From the NCBI GenBank assembly GCA_020650975.1, contig JAIPMN010010394.1, forward strand, positions 1 through 33,904: a stretch of 33,904 nt of DNA, read 5' to 3'. Position numbers and translations under genes: made by a program. Under the pieces are notes generated by a model. That model did no database searches and was not told where the DNA came from. It saw nothing but the letters and a program-made list of their open reading frames with translations. The stretch comes from Apostichopus californicus (Eukaryota; Echinodermata; Holothuroidea; Aspidochirotida; Stichopodidae). Shown piece by piece: positions 18,970-31,409 of the stretch. Each line of letters opens with the position of its first letter. The stretch's first letter is position 1.

Positions 18970-21712
18970 TTTACTGGTCTCACTCGTCTGGAATGGGAGT
19001 ACCCATGGCATCCCATGGAACCTCTGTCACCAAAGTGACTGGCCATAGTAATAAAAACACAAGGAAACTATAAGAACACAGACAATAGAATTTTAACTTT
19101 TCGTTGAAATGGCATAAAAAACCATATGCAATGAAATGGTTGTAATATTGGTCATTTAAATATGCATTTCCACAGATAATTTGTCTTTATAGCTATCAAA
19201 TGTACTTCCACTTTTCTACAAAAAAAAAAATTATACAAATGACTGATACCACATTACTAATGTAATTATTATTATTATACCCACACACAATTGCCCTCCA
19301 CCAGGAGCTTTCAAAAATATATATATATAAAATAAATCCGTAACAGAACTTTTGTGGACCTGTTTCATGATAGGCAGTTTATGCGACAGATAAGGACACA
19401 AATTAATAAGAGGTACAAACCACCATGACCAGGGCCAAAAAGGAAAGAAAGAAAAGCTTCGTTGTTGATGAAAACTTAACACAATAGAAGAAGCTTATGG
19501 ATATGGGTATACCTTAATAATGACTTAATTCCAAATAACATCCATGAAGTTAAAACTGTGAATACTCCAGAAAACTGGACACATTCTTATCATGGCATAA
19601 GGAACACCGTATTGACAAGCAGAAGATGGTCTCTAACCATGTAGGCAGGTGATCTTTTTATATTTATGTAAATTATGCAAATTATGCAAATTTATGCAAA
19701 TTCATGCCTCTTGTCGTATAGGAACAAGAAATCTTTGTCACAACTGAACTTGCTGAGATATCACAGCCAGTCAAATAAATGTCAACTTTACTCTTCCACC
19801 AGGATTAGAGTCTCTCTCATATCCCCTACCCCTCTCCCTCTCACCCCCCCCCCCCACACACACATTCTTTAGAATTTTGATTAGTAATCATTCTCCTTCA
19901 ACTATGTACAAGTGCTTAGGCACATGAAGGGCATAGGGTTCACTAAGAGGACTAAAATCAAATATAGTCATGACATATGTGGTCACATGAATGTATGTTG
20001 TGGTCTGAAATGATAACATTTGTAATGTGCTTCTTGTAAATAATCCACCACCACCCCACCCCCCCTCCTTTTATCCACCTCTGTTCTCAGTAGAAATGAA
20101 GGGTCCTTGTCTATGTTACCTGCAACATGGTTAAAGAAATGATTCATGCTGGAAACATCTTCAGCAGAATTTCATAGATATCATTTAAAAAAAAATTCTC
20201 TCTCGCTGATGATGATCCTAATTAGCTATTAGCAATACTGAGTATTCGTTGAATAATTGCAGCAATTTTTTTATATTTTTTTTATAGAAATAATGGAAAT
20301 CATAAGAGATAAGACAGAACAACAAATCTTGGTATATTTTGTTGCCTGGTAAAAATTATGCCTGCTTAAGTACATGTATTATCCAAATTGAACCAATGAA
20401 TATAAATTAGATGTTGCATTCAAAAATTAAGAATTGAAATATACATATTTCTGTATCTATATTAGCTTTGCCAGGCTAGGAAACACTCGATGGTCAACCT
20501 GAAAATAAGGGGGAACAAAATTAAATTCTAAACGATTCACCAATCATGAAAACAACAAAGTTTAAATCTTACTCTGTTTAGTGAAAATCATTCATACGAT
20601 TAAGTACCAAAAATGTATCAAGGAATTTGTTTTTTATTACAATTAAAATTTTGGATGAAATGAATGTTATAGCCGTATCATACACCCTCACTAGAATTAA
20701 AGCATAAATCACAAATTGAATCTTGTTACCATGCCGACTGTTAGTGATTGAAACTCTAAGCCGACTGGCACTAATCTTATGCATAACAGAGCCGTAGTGG
20801 TTGGAGTGCAACACTGATAACCTGCCATTGGGTGGAATGGCCTAACAAGTAACTCAACTTTACTGTTGCCATGGTAACATGAGGATTACTTGCTTACTAT
20901 AGTTAAAAAACAAACTATTCTTACTATGCTGCTGCTAAAAAATTCAATTATATCATATCATATCATATTATATAACATGAGGAAAAAGATACAAATTACA
21001 GAAAATATGCAGACCAAGTATTACAATATTCTAGATAATCGTCATGAATTAATTAACTGATAAACCAGGGTACCAGCCCCAGCTTTTCCTACAGAATGCT
21101 TCACTTTTTTGGCAATGGTGTAGCTGATTACATCCTAGCACCATCAACCATAAGAGGTAACAACCAGACCATTTATAACAAAATGTTTTAGTTTTAATAT
21201 TTGAAGATCATAATCCGTAGAAGTACTCAAGAACAGATCATCACAAACAACTGTTTGTTCCCTTTTGTTTAAAGAATGTGAACAAAACAACATGATATGG
21301 TAAATAAAGCACATGAACATAGATAATGATATCCTAATTCTCAGTATGTAAATCATATTAATTATTACAGAGATTGCTTAAATTGTCTTACAAACACACT
21401 CAAAACAGAAGTGCCTCTGTCTCTCTAAAATACAAGACCAAAAAAGTTATCTAGTATGACCCTTGAGAGACCTCTAAGGTTAACCAGCCTAGTGAACAGG
21501 TAAATCTAGTGTACAATAATCTGTATTTAAGTACATCAACGTGAATTAAGCCAAAGAATATATTTCTCTTTCAATCATAGCCATTATTTGAAACACTTTG
21601 TGTTGACCAAGATCCTACCATAGCAATGAACATTGTGGATGTAGAAGTTAGCTAATAAAAAGATGGGTGAAGGCCCTTCCAATTGAGCCACCAAAACAGA
21701 TTCAGGTGTCAG
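18970..21712. other. Long non-coding stretch
   Basis: No convincing exon seen. It contains the POU octamer cluster at 19675-19701, microsatellite-like ATATAT and ATCAT tracts near 19320 and 20947, and C-rich runs at 19846 and 20048-20068. Confidence 0.55.
19675..19701 (+). promoter_or_regulatory. Three clustered POU octamers (ATGCAAAT)
   Basis: Perfect ATGCAAAT at 19675-19682, 19684-19691 and 19694-19701, spaced 9 and 10 bp. Octamers are POU-factor binding sites; the spacing places them about one helical turn apart. No gene start is evident nearby. Confidence 0.5.
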
Positions 21713-22092
21713 AAGTATTCTTTCCTCTCCTCTTCCCCCTCTACTCTCCCCCTCCTCTCTTCTCCCCCTCCTCCCCTATGCCAACCTCGACTCCTCCTCT
21801 CCTCTACCCTCCTACCTTATCCCCACCTGACTCCTCCTTTCCTCTCCCACTCCTCCCCCATCATATCCTCTCCTCTCCACCACCTCTCCTCCACCCTCCT
21901 CCCCTATCCCCATCTCTCCTCTCCATCTGACCTCTCCTCTCCCCCACCTCTCCTTTACCCTCCTCCCCTATCACCACCTCTCCTCTGCGCTACTCCCCTA
22001 TCCACACCTCCCCTCCTCTCCCACTCCTCTCACCCTCATGACCTCTCACCCCTTTCCCTCTCCTCTCCCCCACCTCTCCTCGTCTCCTCTCC
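21713..22092 (+). repeat. Polypyrimidine (CT-rich) tract, ~380 bp
   Basis: Almost pure C/T on the plus strand, built from variants of CTCCTCTCC with CCCCTATCCCCA interruptions. Mirror-like purine/pyrimidine strands can form triplex structures. Pro/Ser-rich frames here are artefacts of the repeat. Confidence 0.85.
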
Positions 22093-22327
22093 TTCTGTTT
22101 ACTAGATGATTGATACACTCTAATAATTTGGTTGATTACTACCGAAACTGAAAACATACTATAAACCAAAACAGCACAGTCAATGATTATAACATAGGTT
22201 TTAGGACTACACAGTTTGTTTTCAACAATAGATGGACAAAACATAGCTGGAAGAGGACTGATGGCATCAGCCACAGGTCTATAAAATGCCTTGCTAGACT
22301 GATGCCACAAGTCTACATCGTCTTCTG
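21990..22327 (-). CDS. Candidate exon with transmembrane-like segment, gene unknown
   Basis: Minus strand: a strong acceptor (TTTTTTTCATGTTTTCTTCAG, with a tandem CAGCAG choice) precedes EDDVDLWHQSSKAFYRPVAD and then AISPLPAMFCPSIVENKLC. The frame goes on into the hydrophobic stretch YVIIIDCAVLVYSMFSVSVV and then the purine-rich repeat before a stop. The true exon may end near 22190, since the distal part is repeat-derived. It could be an alternative 3' exon of the CIN85-like gene upstream or a separate gene. I do not recognise it. Confidence 0.3.
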
Positions 22328-22947
22328 CTGAAGAAAACATGAAAAAAAGATTCCGGGCAAAAAAAAAATTTCAATGAAAGACAACGTTTGTTTATGTCTT
22401 GCAACTATACATGTCATTGATGAACTAAAAGATAAACGGAATATATGAGAATTAGAGGTCCTGGAATGTCCTGTATTGGAGTGACCATGGCTCAGGAAAT
22501 TACACAAATGTTAAAATATCTCCTGTGTATTATCAGACTTTGACATGGAAAGGCACTGTGAATGGTTGGGGGAAGAAAAGGTAGGGAAAATATCTATGCT
22601 TAAGCATACAAGTTGTATTTGTACAAATAATTCATAAAAGTTCCGAGATTGAGCTTGTTAAGGTCTGACCCTTCAAGTGACAGCTCTCCAGAAGGTACAC
22701 CCCACTAATAGCCCAAGACCATTTTCTAAGGCCCTTGTAGATTTGTGCACATCACATCAGACTACGTCTATCTCTCTCTGTAAACATGACAGAGCTTTTA
22801 GTCCTTGCTACTGAAAAGATCAACAAGACTCTGTTAACTCCAACAAGGTAAAGAAGGCTGAAAGAAGGGACAATTGGATTGCTGGTCATGAGAGCCTCTT
22901 GAAGATGTTGCTCTGAGAAACATCTCTTAGAACAAATCTCCCCGACA

Positions 22948-22953
22948 CTTTAT
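22948..22953 (-). terminator. Candidate poly(A) signal for the CIN85-like gene
   Basis: TTTATT on the plus strand gives AATAAA on the minus strand ~660 nt beyond the stop at 23612. Confidence 0.35.
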
Positions 22954-23025
22954 TGGAATTTCATGAGTAGGCTGTAGCTACACGATAAGTTAGAGTTGTC
23001 ATCCAGTAGAAGTAAAACCGATTGA

Positions 23026-23253
23026 TTAATATAAACTACATAGCAAAAGATATCCAGATGAAAGAAAGTTGGCTACAATCGCCTTTCTCGTCTTGGGTCT
23101 CCATTTTGAGTTGACAATCATGGAGGAATGGTAGTAGAAATATAATCCTGTAATGGGTGGTACTGTTGGTTTATACTTCACTACTACTACACGGCCGCTT
23201 CCATTGTCCGAGAAACCATACAGCTTCCTGCATGTCCCGTCATTGTACCGCAA
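23026..23253 (-). other. Open frame in the presumed 3'UTR
   Basis: A 75-codon frame (RYNDGTCRKLYGFSDNGSGR and so on) with moderate coding character, beyond the CIN85-like stop codon. No domain recognised and no clear splice sites. Probably UTR, possibly a decayed exon. Confidence 0.2.
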
Positions 23254-23557
23254 TTTATACTAATATCTGATAAATTCAGTTGTGGTTTATACATAAGAAA
23301 AGCTATCATACAGAGGTGTCTAGGCAGTGCAGTCAGTCAAATAAAGTATACAAAGAACCTACTGGGTCTGATTTTGTAGACCGACAACCTTCAAGGTCGT
23401 AATATCGTAGAATCCTCGCTTACAGTTCCCAGAAGTCATCCATCTTAAGCAGAGCTAAGACGGCCGCTCCTCCGCCATCTGTACTCGGCTTGGTGGATAT
23501 ATATGAGAATGATACAAAATGAATACTAGCTGTCTTGCACTGACCTAGTAGTTGAGC

Positions 23558-23590
23558 TGATGATGATGATGAGGATGATGATGATGATAG
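23558..23590 (+). repeat. (GATGAT)n microsatellite
   Basis: Trinucleotide repeat immediately beyond the stop codon of the CIN85-like gene. Confidence 0.9.
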
Positions 23591-23611
23591 TAGTAATGGT
23601 GACCCTTGACC

Positions 23612-23902
23612 TCAGTTTTTCAGCATTCTTTTGACTCTATCGAGTTCCACTTGCATACTCATCCTGACTTTCTTCTCCTCGTCTAACTCCTGCACCAAAT
23701 TATCCACTTCCTTCTTCACCTCCTTCTTGTGACTGGCCATTTCGTTTCTCAGATTGGCCATCTCCGTGCGTAACGCTTTCATTTCGTTTTTGAGATCGTT
23801 TACATCTTGGCCTGAACCAGCTCCAGGTGTGTGTGATGTTCCTCCAAACGACTTGGAAATTGCCGATTTCGTTGGCACGTTTGAAACAGGACCATCGGTC
23901 AC
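23612..23902 (-). CDS. CIN85/CD2AP-like terminal coiled-coil exon
   Basis: 96 codons plus TGA, acceptor TTGCCTTGTAG. A Ser/Gly/Thr linker (~residues 1-35) leads into a continuous coiled coil rich in Glu/Lys with no Pro. Phase 0 start. Confidence 0.8.
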   Translation of the reverse strand: MTDGPVSNVPTKSAISKSFGGTSHTPGAGSGQDVNDLKNEMKALRTEMANLRNEMASHKKEVKKEVDNLVQELDEEKKVRMSMQVELDRVKRMLKN

Positions 23903-26900
23903 CTACAAGGCAAGAAAATGACAGAGAAATCGATACTTGTCATCCTCTAAACATATAGGATAATTGCTACCCACCAGAGCGGCTGACAACATTTGCTTGT
24001 ACCGACCGGGACAGGCCAAGAATCTAGAGTTGTCGTGCTTACAAAGTTTTCAAACTTTTTGACATATATTGACCTCAAAGAACCTTTGACCTTCAAAGAA
24101 AAAAAATAGGGTTCTTCCTGTAGTCAATATAATGGATCCACATACCAATTATGAAATTAATCCACCATGAACTTTTCGAGTTACTGTGTTTATAAGCAGG
24201 TGTCACATACATACACACACGTGCAGTCAAATATCTCATAGATTCCTTATACCTACGGGAACGAATAAATATAATAACGGGACAAGCAAGACCTATTTTT
24301 GGGGACATGAAATACCATTGATGGATTCCAGTGATAAAACAACCATTGTGTACTAAAGACAAACTCAATAAGAATTATTTCGAGAACTGGTAGCAAATTG
24401 ATGTAATAAAATCTGGGGTTAATACTCTGAATGCACTTAGCAAGAAATTTGATATTCCACGGTATTCTTGAATTCTGTAGACATTAAAATCGAGTAAAAT
24501 ATTGATAATTCTTAGATTATATCTTATTATCAATTTTTATATGGAGGATACATATGGCTTCTTTATTCATGAGTTACTGTGTCTGATATTATCATATTGT
24601 AACAGTAAGGCAAACAAGTTAAGGATACATCCAAAACAGAATATATTACCTTTGCATTTATATCCTTCACAAACAATAACATTTCTTATGAATATTTAAG
24701 ATGTAGATAATTGGTACTGACATCACCTAATTATCCACACTCCCCCACCCCCGCCCCCCCCCCCCCGTAGTATCTATAGGAAATGTTCTTATGTATCATA
24801 TATGTGTGGAAAGTGTGTTCTTCTGTTCATAGAAATGCACTTTCCATAGGATATCTCCTTACAATTAAATCTAACTGATAACAAGGTACTGACATGTACT
24901 ACATCATGATTATTCATATATAACTCTTGTACCATGTTTATTCATAGCATACATATTACACCGTTTTTAGTATAACTTGCCATGATTTATTCGGGTCATA
25001 CATATTCATAACGCACGTCATATCATGGATATGCATATATCTGGTATTATCATTGTTTTTCATAGGCCACATACCATATCATGGATATCCATATCTCTAG
25101 TTAAACAGTATCATTGTTTTGAATAGCATACATATCATATCAAGGATATGCATATCTCTGGTTATATCATTGTTTTGAATAGCATACATATCATATTACG
25201 GATATGCATATATCTGGTTATATCATTGTTTTTCATAGGCCACATACCATATCATGGATATGCATATCTCTAGTTAAACAGTATCATTGTTTTGAATAGC
25301 ATACATATCATATCATGGATATGCATATCTCTGGTTATATCATTGTTTTGAATAGCATACATATCATATCATGGATATGCATATCTCTGGTTATATCATT
25401 GTTTGAATACCATACATATCATATTACAGATATGCATATCTCTGGTTATATCATTGTTTGAATACGATACATATCATATTACAGATATGCATATCTCTGG
25501 TTATATCATTGTTTTGAATAGCACACATATCATATTACGGATATGCATATCTCTGGTTATATCATTGTTTTGAATAGCATACATATCATATCACGGATAT
25601 GCATATCTCTGGTTATATCATTGTTTTGAATAGCATACATATCATATTACGGATATGCATATCTCTGGTTATATCATTGTTTGAATAGCACACATATCAT
25701 ATCACGGATATGCATATCTCTGGTTATATCATTGGTTTGAATAGCATACATATCATATCACAGATATGCATATCTCTGGTTATATCATTGTTTGAATAGC
25801 ACACATATCATATCACGGATATGCATATCTCTGGTCATTGTTTTTCATAGGACACATACCATATGCATATATATGGTTAAATCGTGTTTGATCTTTGGCA
25901 TGTTTCTACAATGGTTATTCATAGCGTGTGTCTATTTATCACATACCTTAGCTTGACGATTAACTCTACAGAAGCTGATTTTAACTTTTGACAAATCTGA
26001 ACAAATTCATGACAGCAGGATTACTTCAGCTTTAAGAGCATGAACCAAATCATGAAGAGATACTAAACAGGGGCGTATTACAGTATGGTCCTCAACAGCT
26101 GACAAATCCTGATTGTCTGGTCTTCTCAAACCCACATCACCGATAATCTCTACCCCTGCTCCAAATCTGGACAATCCCTTCTCATTATCTTTCAAAAATT
26201 TAATTCATATCAGACAATTACAATTTGTCATAGAATATTTATCAATTAATTTCAAGTTGTCCCATTTCTCCAGACTGTAAAATTACTTAATTATGATGAC
26301 TATTTGCAGAGCTGATGATTAGATCAAAAAGTCACAAGACCAAAAAACAAAAATGTTTATTATCTGCGAGCGATATACTTTTGCCAGGAGAAGTACCGGA
26401 AGAGAAAAGGCGATGTATAAATTTACTTTTAGTAGGCTTTAAGGAGAGCAGCTGGCAATGAATTCATGTCAATGGTTCTAAAAGTCGGATGATGTAACAA
26501 AGTCTATGCAAAAGATAGTATAGCAATATGTATTTTCTTGCTTCTCTTTCAATATCTAGAGTATTTTGTTCATTGTTCTAGTTACGGATAACAGGATCAG
26601 TATGTACTGTTTTGAGCAACACATTGTAATAATTTGTTGTTACTATGCAGTTTTTTGTTAGGTAGCCCTGTTAATACAGCTTTATTGTACTTTTGGTATT
26701 GGTCATAATAGGAAGTGCTGATCACGTGTCACCATGTTGTCATTGCCCCACCCCCTGCCCCTCCCTCACCCCGGCATTGTACAGTATTGAGGGTATGCTG
26801 TGACTGTTGCATTATGAACAGTTCTGGGCAGAAGTCACTACTGTGTCTCGATATGGATGTGTTCTTGCTCCTTATCATTATGGAAAGTACTCTGTAGAAC

Positions 26901-29900
26901 CGTATTGCTGTGCGAATCTCACAATGTTGTGATGAGTGCATCGTTCTTCCTGAGGCTATGACCATGTTGTGATGGATGACCATACTGTTTATTCCTTGTC
27001 ATTGACCGGAATTGATGCTAGGCTATGTCACATAGTGCTGAGAGTGCCAACCAGGCAGTCATTCAATCCTGTAGTAACCATGTTGCAGTGGCTTTGCCCT
27101 TCAACCTAATACTGATGGTAGTGCTAACCAGGCAGGCATTCCTTCACCCAGTATATCATGCGTATTAGAAAACATGCTATTAGATTAATCTACAACATGC
27201 AATGTTATGCAATTTCATTTTGCAAGGACTTTTGTTTAACACTTTGCAGTATAAATGATACATTTTTTTTAAAACTTGAACTTAACATTAAGTTACTTTA
27301 GTTTTACACATGAATTTCACCTGTTCATCGTTCTCTCGAGAAACGATTGGAGGTCTTCGTAAGGATTTGGACTTGAGATCCTTGGACCAGGGGGGCAGCT
27401 TGGAGGCTTCAGGGGCAACCGAAGAAGCAGCGTGGTTGACATCATTTTGCAGGTTAGTAGAAGGAGCAGCAAATGACTACAGGGGGAGAGTAAGGGTTAT
27501 GTTATGGAGGCAACAGAAAGAAGGAGATATTGAGCCGGCAGGAATCTAAGACAGGAAGATGCAACTAATGCAAGACTATGTGCAACAAACAAAAAGAAGT
27601 TGTATGGAATAAGAAAAGAGCAAAGTTTTTAAAATGAAACAAAATCGCATTTTCTCAATTCATGCATTCTACGGCAAGAAAAGTAAGTTGCAGGTGAAAT
27701 TATGTTCACATTAAGAACGAACAGCTGGTGCCACATTGTAAAGAAACATCGGCTTCCGACTAGAAACGGGTGACACCATTCATCTTTATATCGTATCTGG
27801 TTTTCCTGTCTCTCGGTACAAAGATCCATCTGATGACTTCTCCATGACGAAGTTATCAAAATTGACTGAACGTTTTAACAACCAGGATTCCGTCTAATAT
27901 CACCCAAGAGTAAACTTGAGGTTTAAAAGATCAACAGGGATTTCCTCAATCAGAACTGCTCAGCCATATTTAACAGGCTGTTCAGCACAACCTTTCCCTG
28001 GCATTTCAATGAAGTCTGATAATTTTGACTATCTTGGAAATTTTTATTTTTTCCAGATTTTATACCTTTTGTCAGGATTATCTTGACTCCAGGAAGGAAA
28101 ATGTTTGGCTACTTAGAAGTTGCTCAAGTCATTCTGCTATAAATGCATATCATAATAGCATAGCAGGTGTCTGGTAACTAGGAGGCAAGCTTATTCCCAC
28201 GAGGAAGGACTAAAGGCATTCTCTCCTAATTTTAAATGTTCCAATATTATCGTTGTTAGTTAAGAAGCCTTCATTGACCACTCAAATGAGCCTGGTATTT
28301 TACATAACCAGTTTCTGATTCTCACCAGATGCTTACCAAGTTACTCCAGCAATATTCTACACAAATTCCAGGAAGTAATTTGACATTTTCAACAGAGTTA
28401 ACCTCTCCACGTAAATACATTCAATCCTGGTCCTTTGTGAAACGTACGTATATATGCTATGAAGGGTTGTAACGTTATTATGCAAATATAAACTTTGACC
28501 CTAACCCACCTGTAGTTTCCATCAACATTACAGTATCCTGAAGTTAAGAGGCCAGAAAGGTGTTTCTTTCTTATTTCCCTATTTTATGTCAAGGGAACAG
28601 AATTTCCTTATCAGAAAACTTTTCATAGTGAATTTTGCTTTACTAAAGAAGAATAAAATATAAGTTTTCTTCAAATATTTTTTTAAAAATGACATGGCTT
28701 CATGATGATATTAAGCCTGATTATTGTTAATATATATTGCTTTATTTGTAAAATAGGCACACAGGCAAATATGAAATATAATGGCATTTGCTTCATTTGT
28801 AGTGGGTACCACTTTATGATTGTATAAAGTTGAGTTGATTTTGTTATAATTGGATGAAATCATACAGAGTGATGAAAGGCAACTTACGAAGGCCATATGT
28901 TACTTTAATCCATCAAAACTGTACCAGAAAATGATCAAAATTGTGGGACGTACAATTTTTCATAGTCGGATTAACCGATTAATGAATTGCTGATTACCAG
29001 TAGTTAAATGAATGCAACTACATAAATCCCTTAGTTAGACTGAAGGTATCCAATTAGATTTGGTTAGGGTATAACAAAGGAACAACCCAATGAAACATCA
29101 TTTAATGAAGACCTCAACAGAATGTTCAAAAGCATCTTGGGTTACCTTGTGTTGAGTACAATATAGAATGATATTATCGTTGAATTAGATTTCAAATTTT
29201 CCATATTAATTATGACAAACTGACAAATAGGAGATGGAATAGGGATACTGAGAAGGAACAACGTTATTTATATGAACCCTAATACAAGTAGTAATTTGGA
29301 TACCTAGGAGGAATATTGGCCTGGGAAGATTATCATTATAACCATAGTATTAGTAAATGTATAGGGTGGCAGGTAGGGTCGTGGTAGGGGTGTGGTAGGG
29401 GGAGGGGGAGGGGGTTTATCCTTTTTGTTGCTATTTATGTGTATTACTTTGTCTGTTACCTCCGGGAGAGCTCTTTCTTTTCAAGCCAAAAAAAGGTTCT
29501 TAAGGGTACTTCCTTTCGCAACCTGTGGTTTTTTTATTTTTAAAGATAAAAATTATCTTTCATTATGTTTATATTTTGTTGTGATAAAACAACAAATTAA
29601 GGAATATTGTCCTAAATGTTTCTCATCAATCATAGTACTAGTGATAACCATGGACATTGCTATCAAACATAGTATTAGTGAGGAGTGTTGTCCTAACTGT
29701 ACCATGGTAACTATATTAGCCATAATATTACCGAGGATTAATTAAAGTCACTATGAACACTAGTGCTTGTAAACATAATCCAATAGGTGACATTGTTAAT
29801 ATCAACACTATTACTATGAACATTATTATTAAGGAGTATTACAAGTTATATGAACACTTCCAAGTATATTATTAATGACAAGGATTTTGTGTTATGAGCA

Positions 29901-31348
29901 ATAATATAAGTTTGAAATCATGGAAAGATTTGTTGAGAGGGAATGTTTATTTATTTCATTTATGTAAAGATTGACAAATTAAGTGGATATTGTAAGAAAA
30001 ACCTTGTGTGGAAGGAGCGTTGTTATGATGATGACGATGATGGAAAAAGACAATGATACAAAATATACCTCAATAGATTCTTTATGCTCAAATGTTGCCG
30101 GGAGGCTGGGCCGTTTGGCCAACAGATGACGCAGCTACAAAAGAGCAACAAACAATTAAACTTCTTGAAAACAAACAAACAGGGAAAAAAAAAGATTTGC
30201 AAGCTCATCACTTCAAGCACAGCTTTAAATAATAAAACATAAAATTTAGTTAAACAAAAGCAAAATAGATAATGAAATATTTATTGAACAACTTAGCTTT
30301 GCAGTGAATTTTGTCATGCCCCATTTTTTTTTTTTTTTTTTTTAAATGAATGAATGAATTACTGAAATTCTCCCTTGCATCATTTAGTTACTATCCAATG
30401 TTTAATGCTTTCCAAACTTCTTGCAGCACTAAAAGCATCTGCACCTTTTATGCATACCCCAGTTGTGTAGCAATTTCTTACTTTACATTGGCTCCTGACA
30501 TCCCTTTTGTAGACACTAGCAGGAAATAGGAATTACCTAGGTGCTGCCATGGGTGCCTTATAAGACATTTCTCTTCTTCTTCATCATGATGAAACAAAAT
30601 ATTTGCATCTTAACCTCCCCCCTTCCCATCTTAATTGAGGACTTAATTGATTACCATCCACGCCCCCCCCCCCGGCTCCCGCCCTCCCACTCTTTCTCTC
30701 TCTTTTCCATTGCTTTCCCCAATATATATACTGTGGCACCACACATAGTTACACACCTCAGAGTGTGTTAGTAAATTGCCTTGCACTCATTTTGCTCCCT
30801 CTTCTATATTACCATGTTACATGCTTCCATCCCACAGTGTATTATATTGTGAGTACATCACTGACATTCATACAATTTCCTTTCTCCACAGGCCTTTATA
30901 CCTTCCTCTTCCATCTGTGGTAAGCTTTCTTTGGCCAGGAGGGTGGCGGCTGGAGAGGGTAAATGGGGGTTGGGATGGCGGGAGGGGGAGATAAGGGTAA
31001 GAGGAGTTGCTTCCTCAGTTGGTCAGAAGGGTGGTGGCTTCAGATGGCTGGAGATGAGATGTGCTACCTCACCAACAAGCAAGCTCATATTCTGATATGG
31101 TCAGCTTTCAGCGATCAAATTATTTTACAAACTTTTTGTGATTGCTGTGAAGGTATTTGCACCGTTAGTGTAGTTTTTGGTTGATGTGACACAGCTGCAA
31201 ACAGGAAGGTTGGTGCATGTGGTGCAGTGAAAGGTGCCACAACAATGCCAATTAGAGAAACAAAGTTAATGTGCAGGTGCTGGATATCACCATGGCAACA
31301 TACCACAAGAGAGGATCTCCCGTGATGTGGCAATGAATGTGAAGGCAT
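23612..31348 (-). CDS. CIN85/CD2AP-like adaptor, 3' exons (5' part outside window or not found)
   Basis: This is the 3' part of a minus-strand gene resembling the SH3KBP1(CIN85)/CD2AP adaptors, which link receptor endocytosis to actin via SH3 domains, a capping-protein-interaction (CPI) motif and a C-terminal coiled coil. Exons: 30069-30134, 27321-27476 and 23612-23902, plus a weaker 31304-31348. All junctions are phase 0. The first solid exon reads LRHLLAKRPSLP, matching the L-x-H...R-P spacing of the CPI motif. The second is a Ser/Pro/Lys linker with LPPWSKDLKSKSLRRPP. The last is a heptad-rich coiled coil ending VQELDEEKKVRMSMQVELDR and VKRMLKN. Motif order fits the family. No SH3 domain was found up to the right edge, so the start is probably beyond it. 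The family assignment is from memory of the coiled-coil pattern. Confidence 0.6.
24900..25875 (+). repeat. 56-bp minisatellite with palindrome GATATGCATATC
   Basis: About 15 clear units from ~25008, 55-56 bp each, with decayed copies upstream. Each unit has AATAGCATACATATCATATC, GGATATGCATATCTCTGG and TTATATCATTGTTTTG. The core GATATGCATATC is a perfect 12-bp palindrome present in most units. It lies in the intron between the last two CIN85-like exons. Confidence 0.92.
26007..26210 (-). other. Coding-like open frame inside an intron
   Basis: The minus-strand frame KDNEKGLSRFGAGVEIIGDV, then GLRRPDNQDLSAVEDHT.. ending at TGA 26007, has G-rich first codon positions. It may be a decayed insertion or an unused alternative terminal exon of the CIN85-like gene. 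Not recognised. Confidence 0.25.
27321..27476 (-). CDS. CIN85/CD2AP-like linker exon
   Basis: 52 codons in phase 0 between acceptor CTCTCCCCCTGTAG and donor CAG|GTGAAA. Ser/Ala/Pro-rich with the basic motif KSLRRPPIVSRE. The plus-strand frame over the same bases is a shadow. Confidence 0.65.
27477..30068 (-). other. Intron of the CIN85-like gene
   Basis: 2.6 kb, AT-rich. Apart from the G-rich run at 29360-29415 I see no structured element or additional exon. Confidence 0.5.
29360..29415 (+). repeat. G-rich run, G-quadruplex-capable
   Basis: Many GGG or longer runs separated by short spacers (GGGTGGCAGGTAGGG.. then GGGGGAGGGGG). Similar clusters occur at 30950-30995 and 32939-32970. Confidence 0.7.
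30069..30134 (-). CDS. CIN85/CD2AP-like CPI-motif exon
   Basis: 22 codons: LRHLLAKRPSLP, then ATFEHKESIE. Acceptor GCTCTTTTGTAG, donor GAG|GTATAT, phase 0. The L-x-H-x4-R-P spacing matches the capping-protein-interaction consensus, although the usual Thr and Lys are Leu and Ser. Confidence 0.55.
31304..31348 (-). CDS. Possible further 45-nt exon of the CIN85-like gene
   Basis: Acceptor GTCTTATTTACAG and donor GTG|GTATGT enclose 15 in-phase codons (MPSHSLPHHGRSSLV). It would fit a low-complexity linker, but the sequence alone is weak support. Confidence 0.3.
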
Positions 31349-31409
31349 CTGTAAATAAGACCACGCAGGAATAAAGTCATGCAAATCAAAAGCAGAACTA
31401 AGATACACC

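Noticed and set aside
21667..22105. Pro/Ser-rich plus-strand proteins
   Set aside because: Translation of the polypyrimidine tract with no other coding signal.
30895..30922. 28-nt plus-strand segment with good acceptor (TCCTTTCTCCACAG) and donor (GTAAGC)
   Set aside because: No plus-strand gene around it and no neighbouring exons; probably chance.
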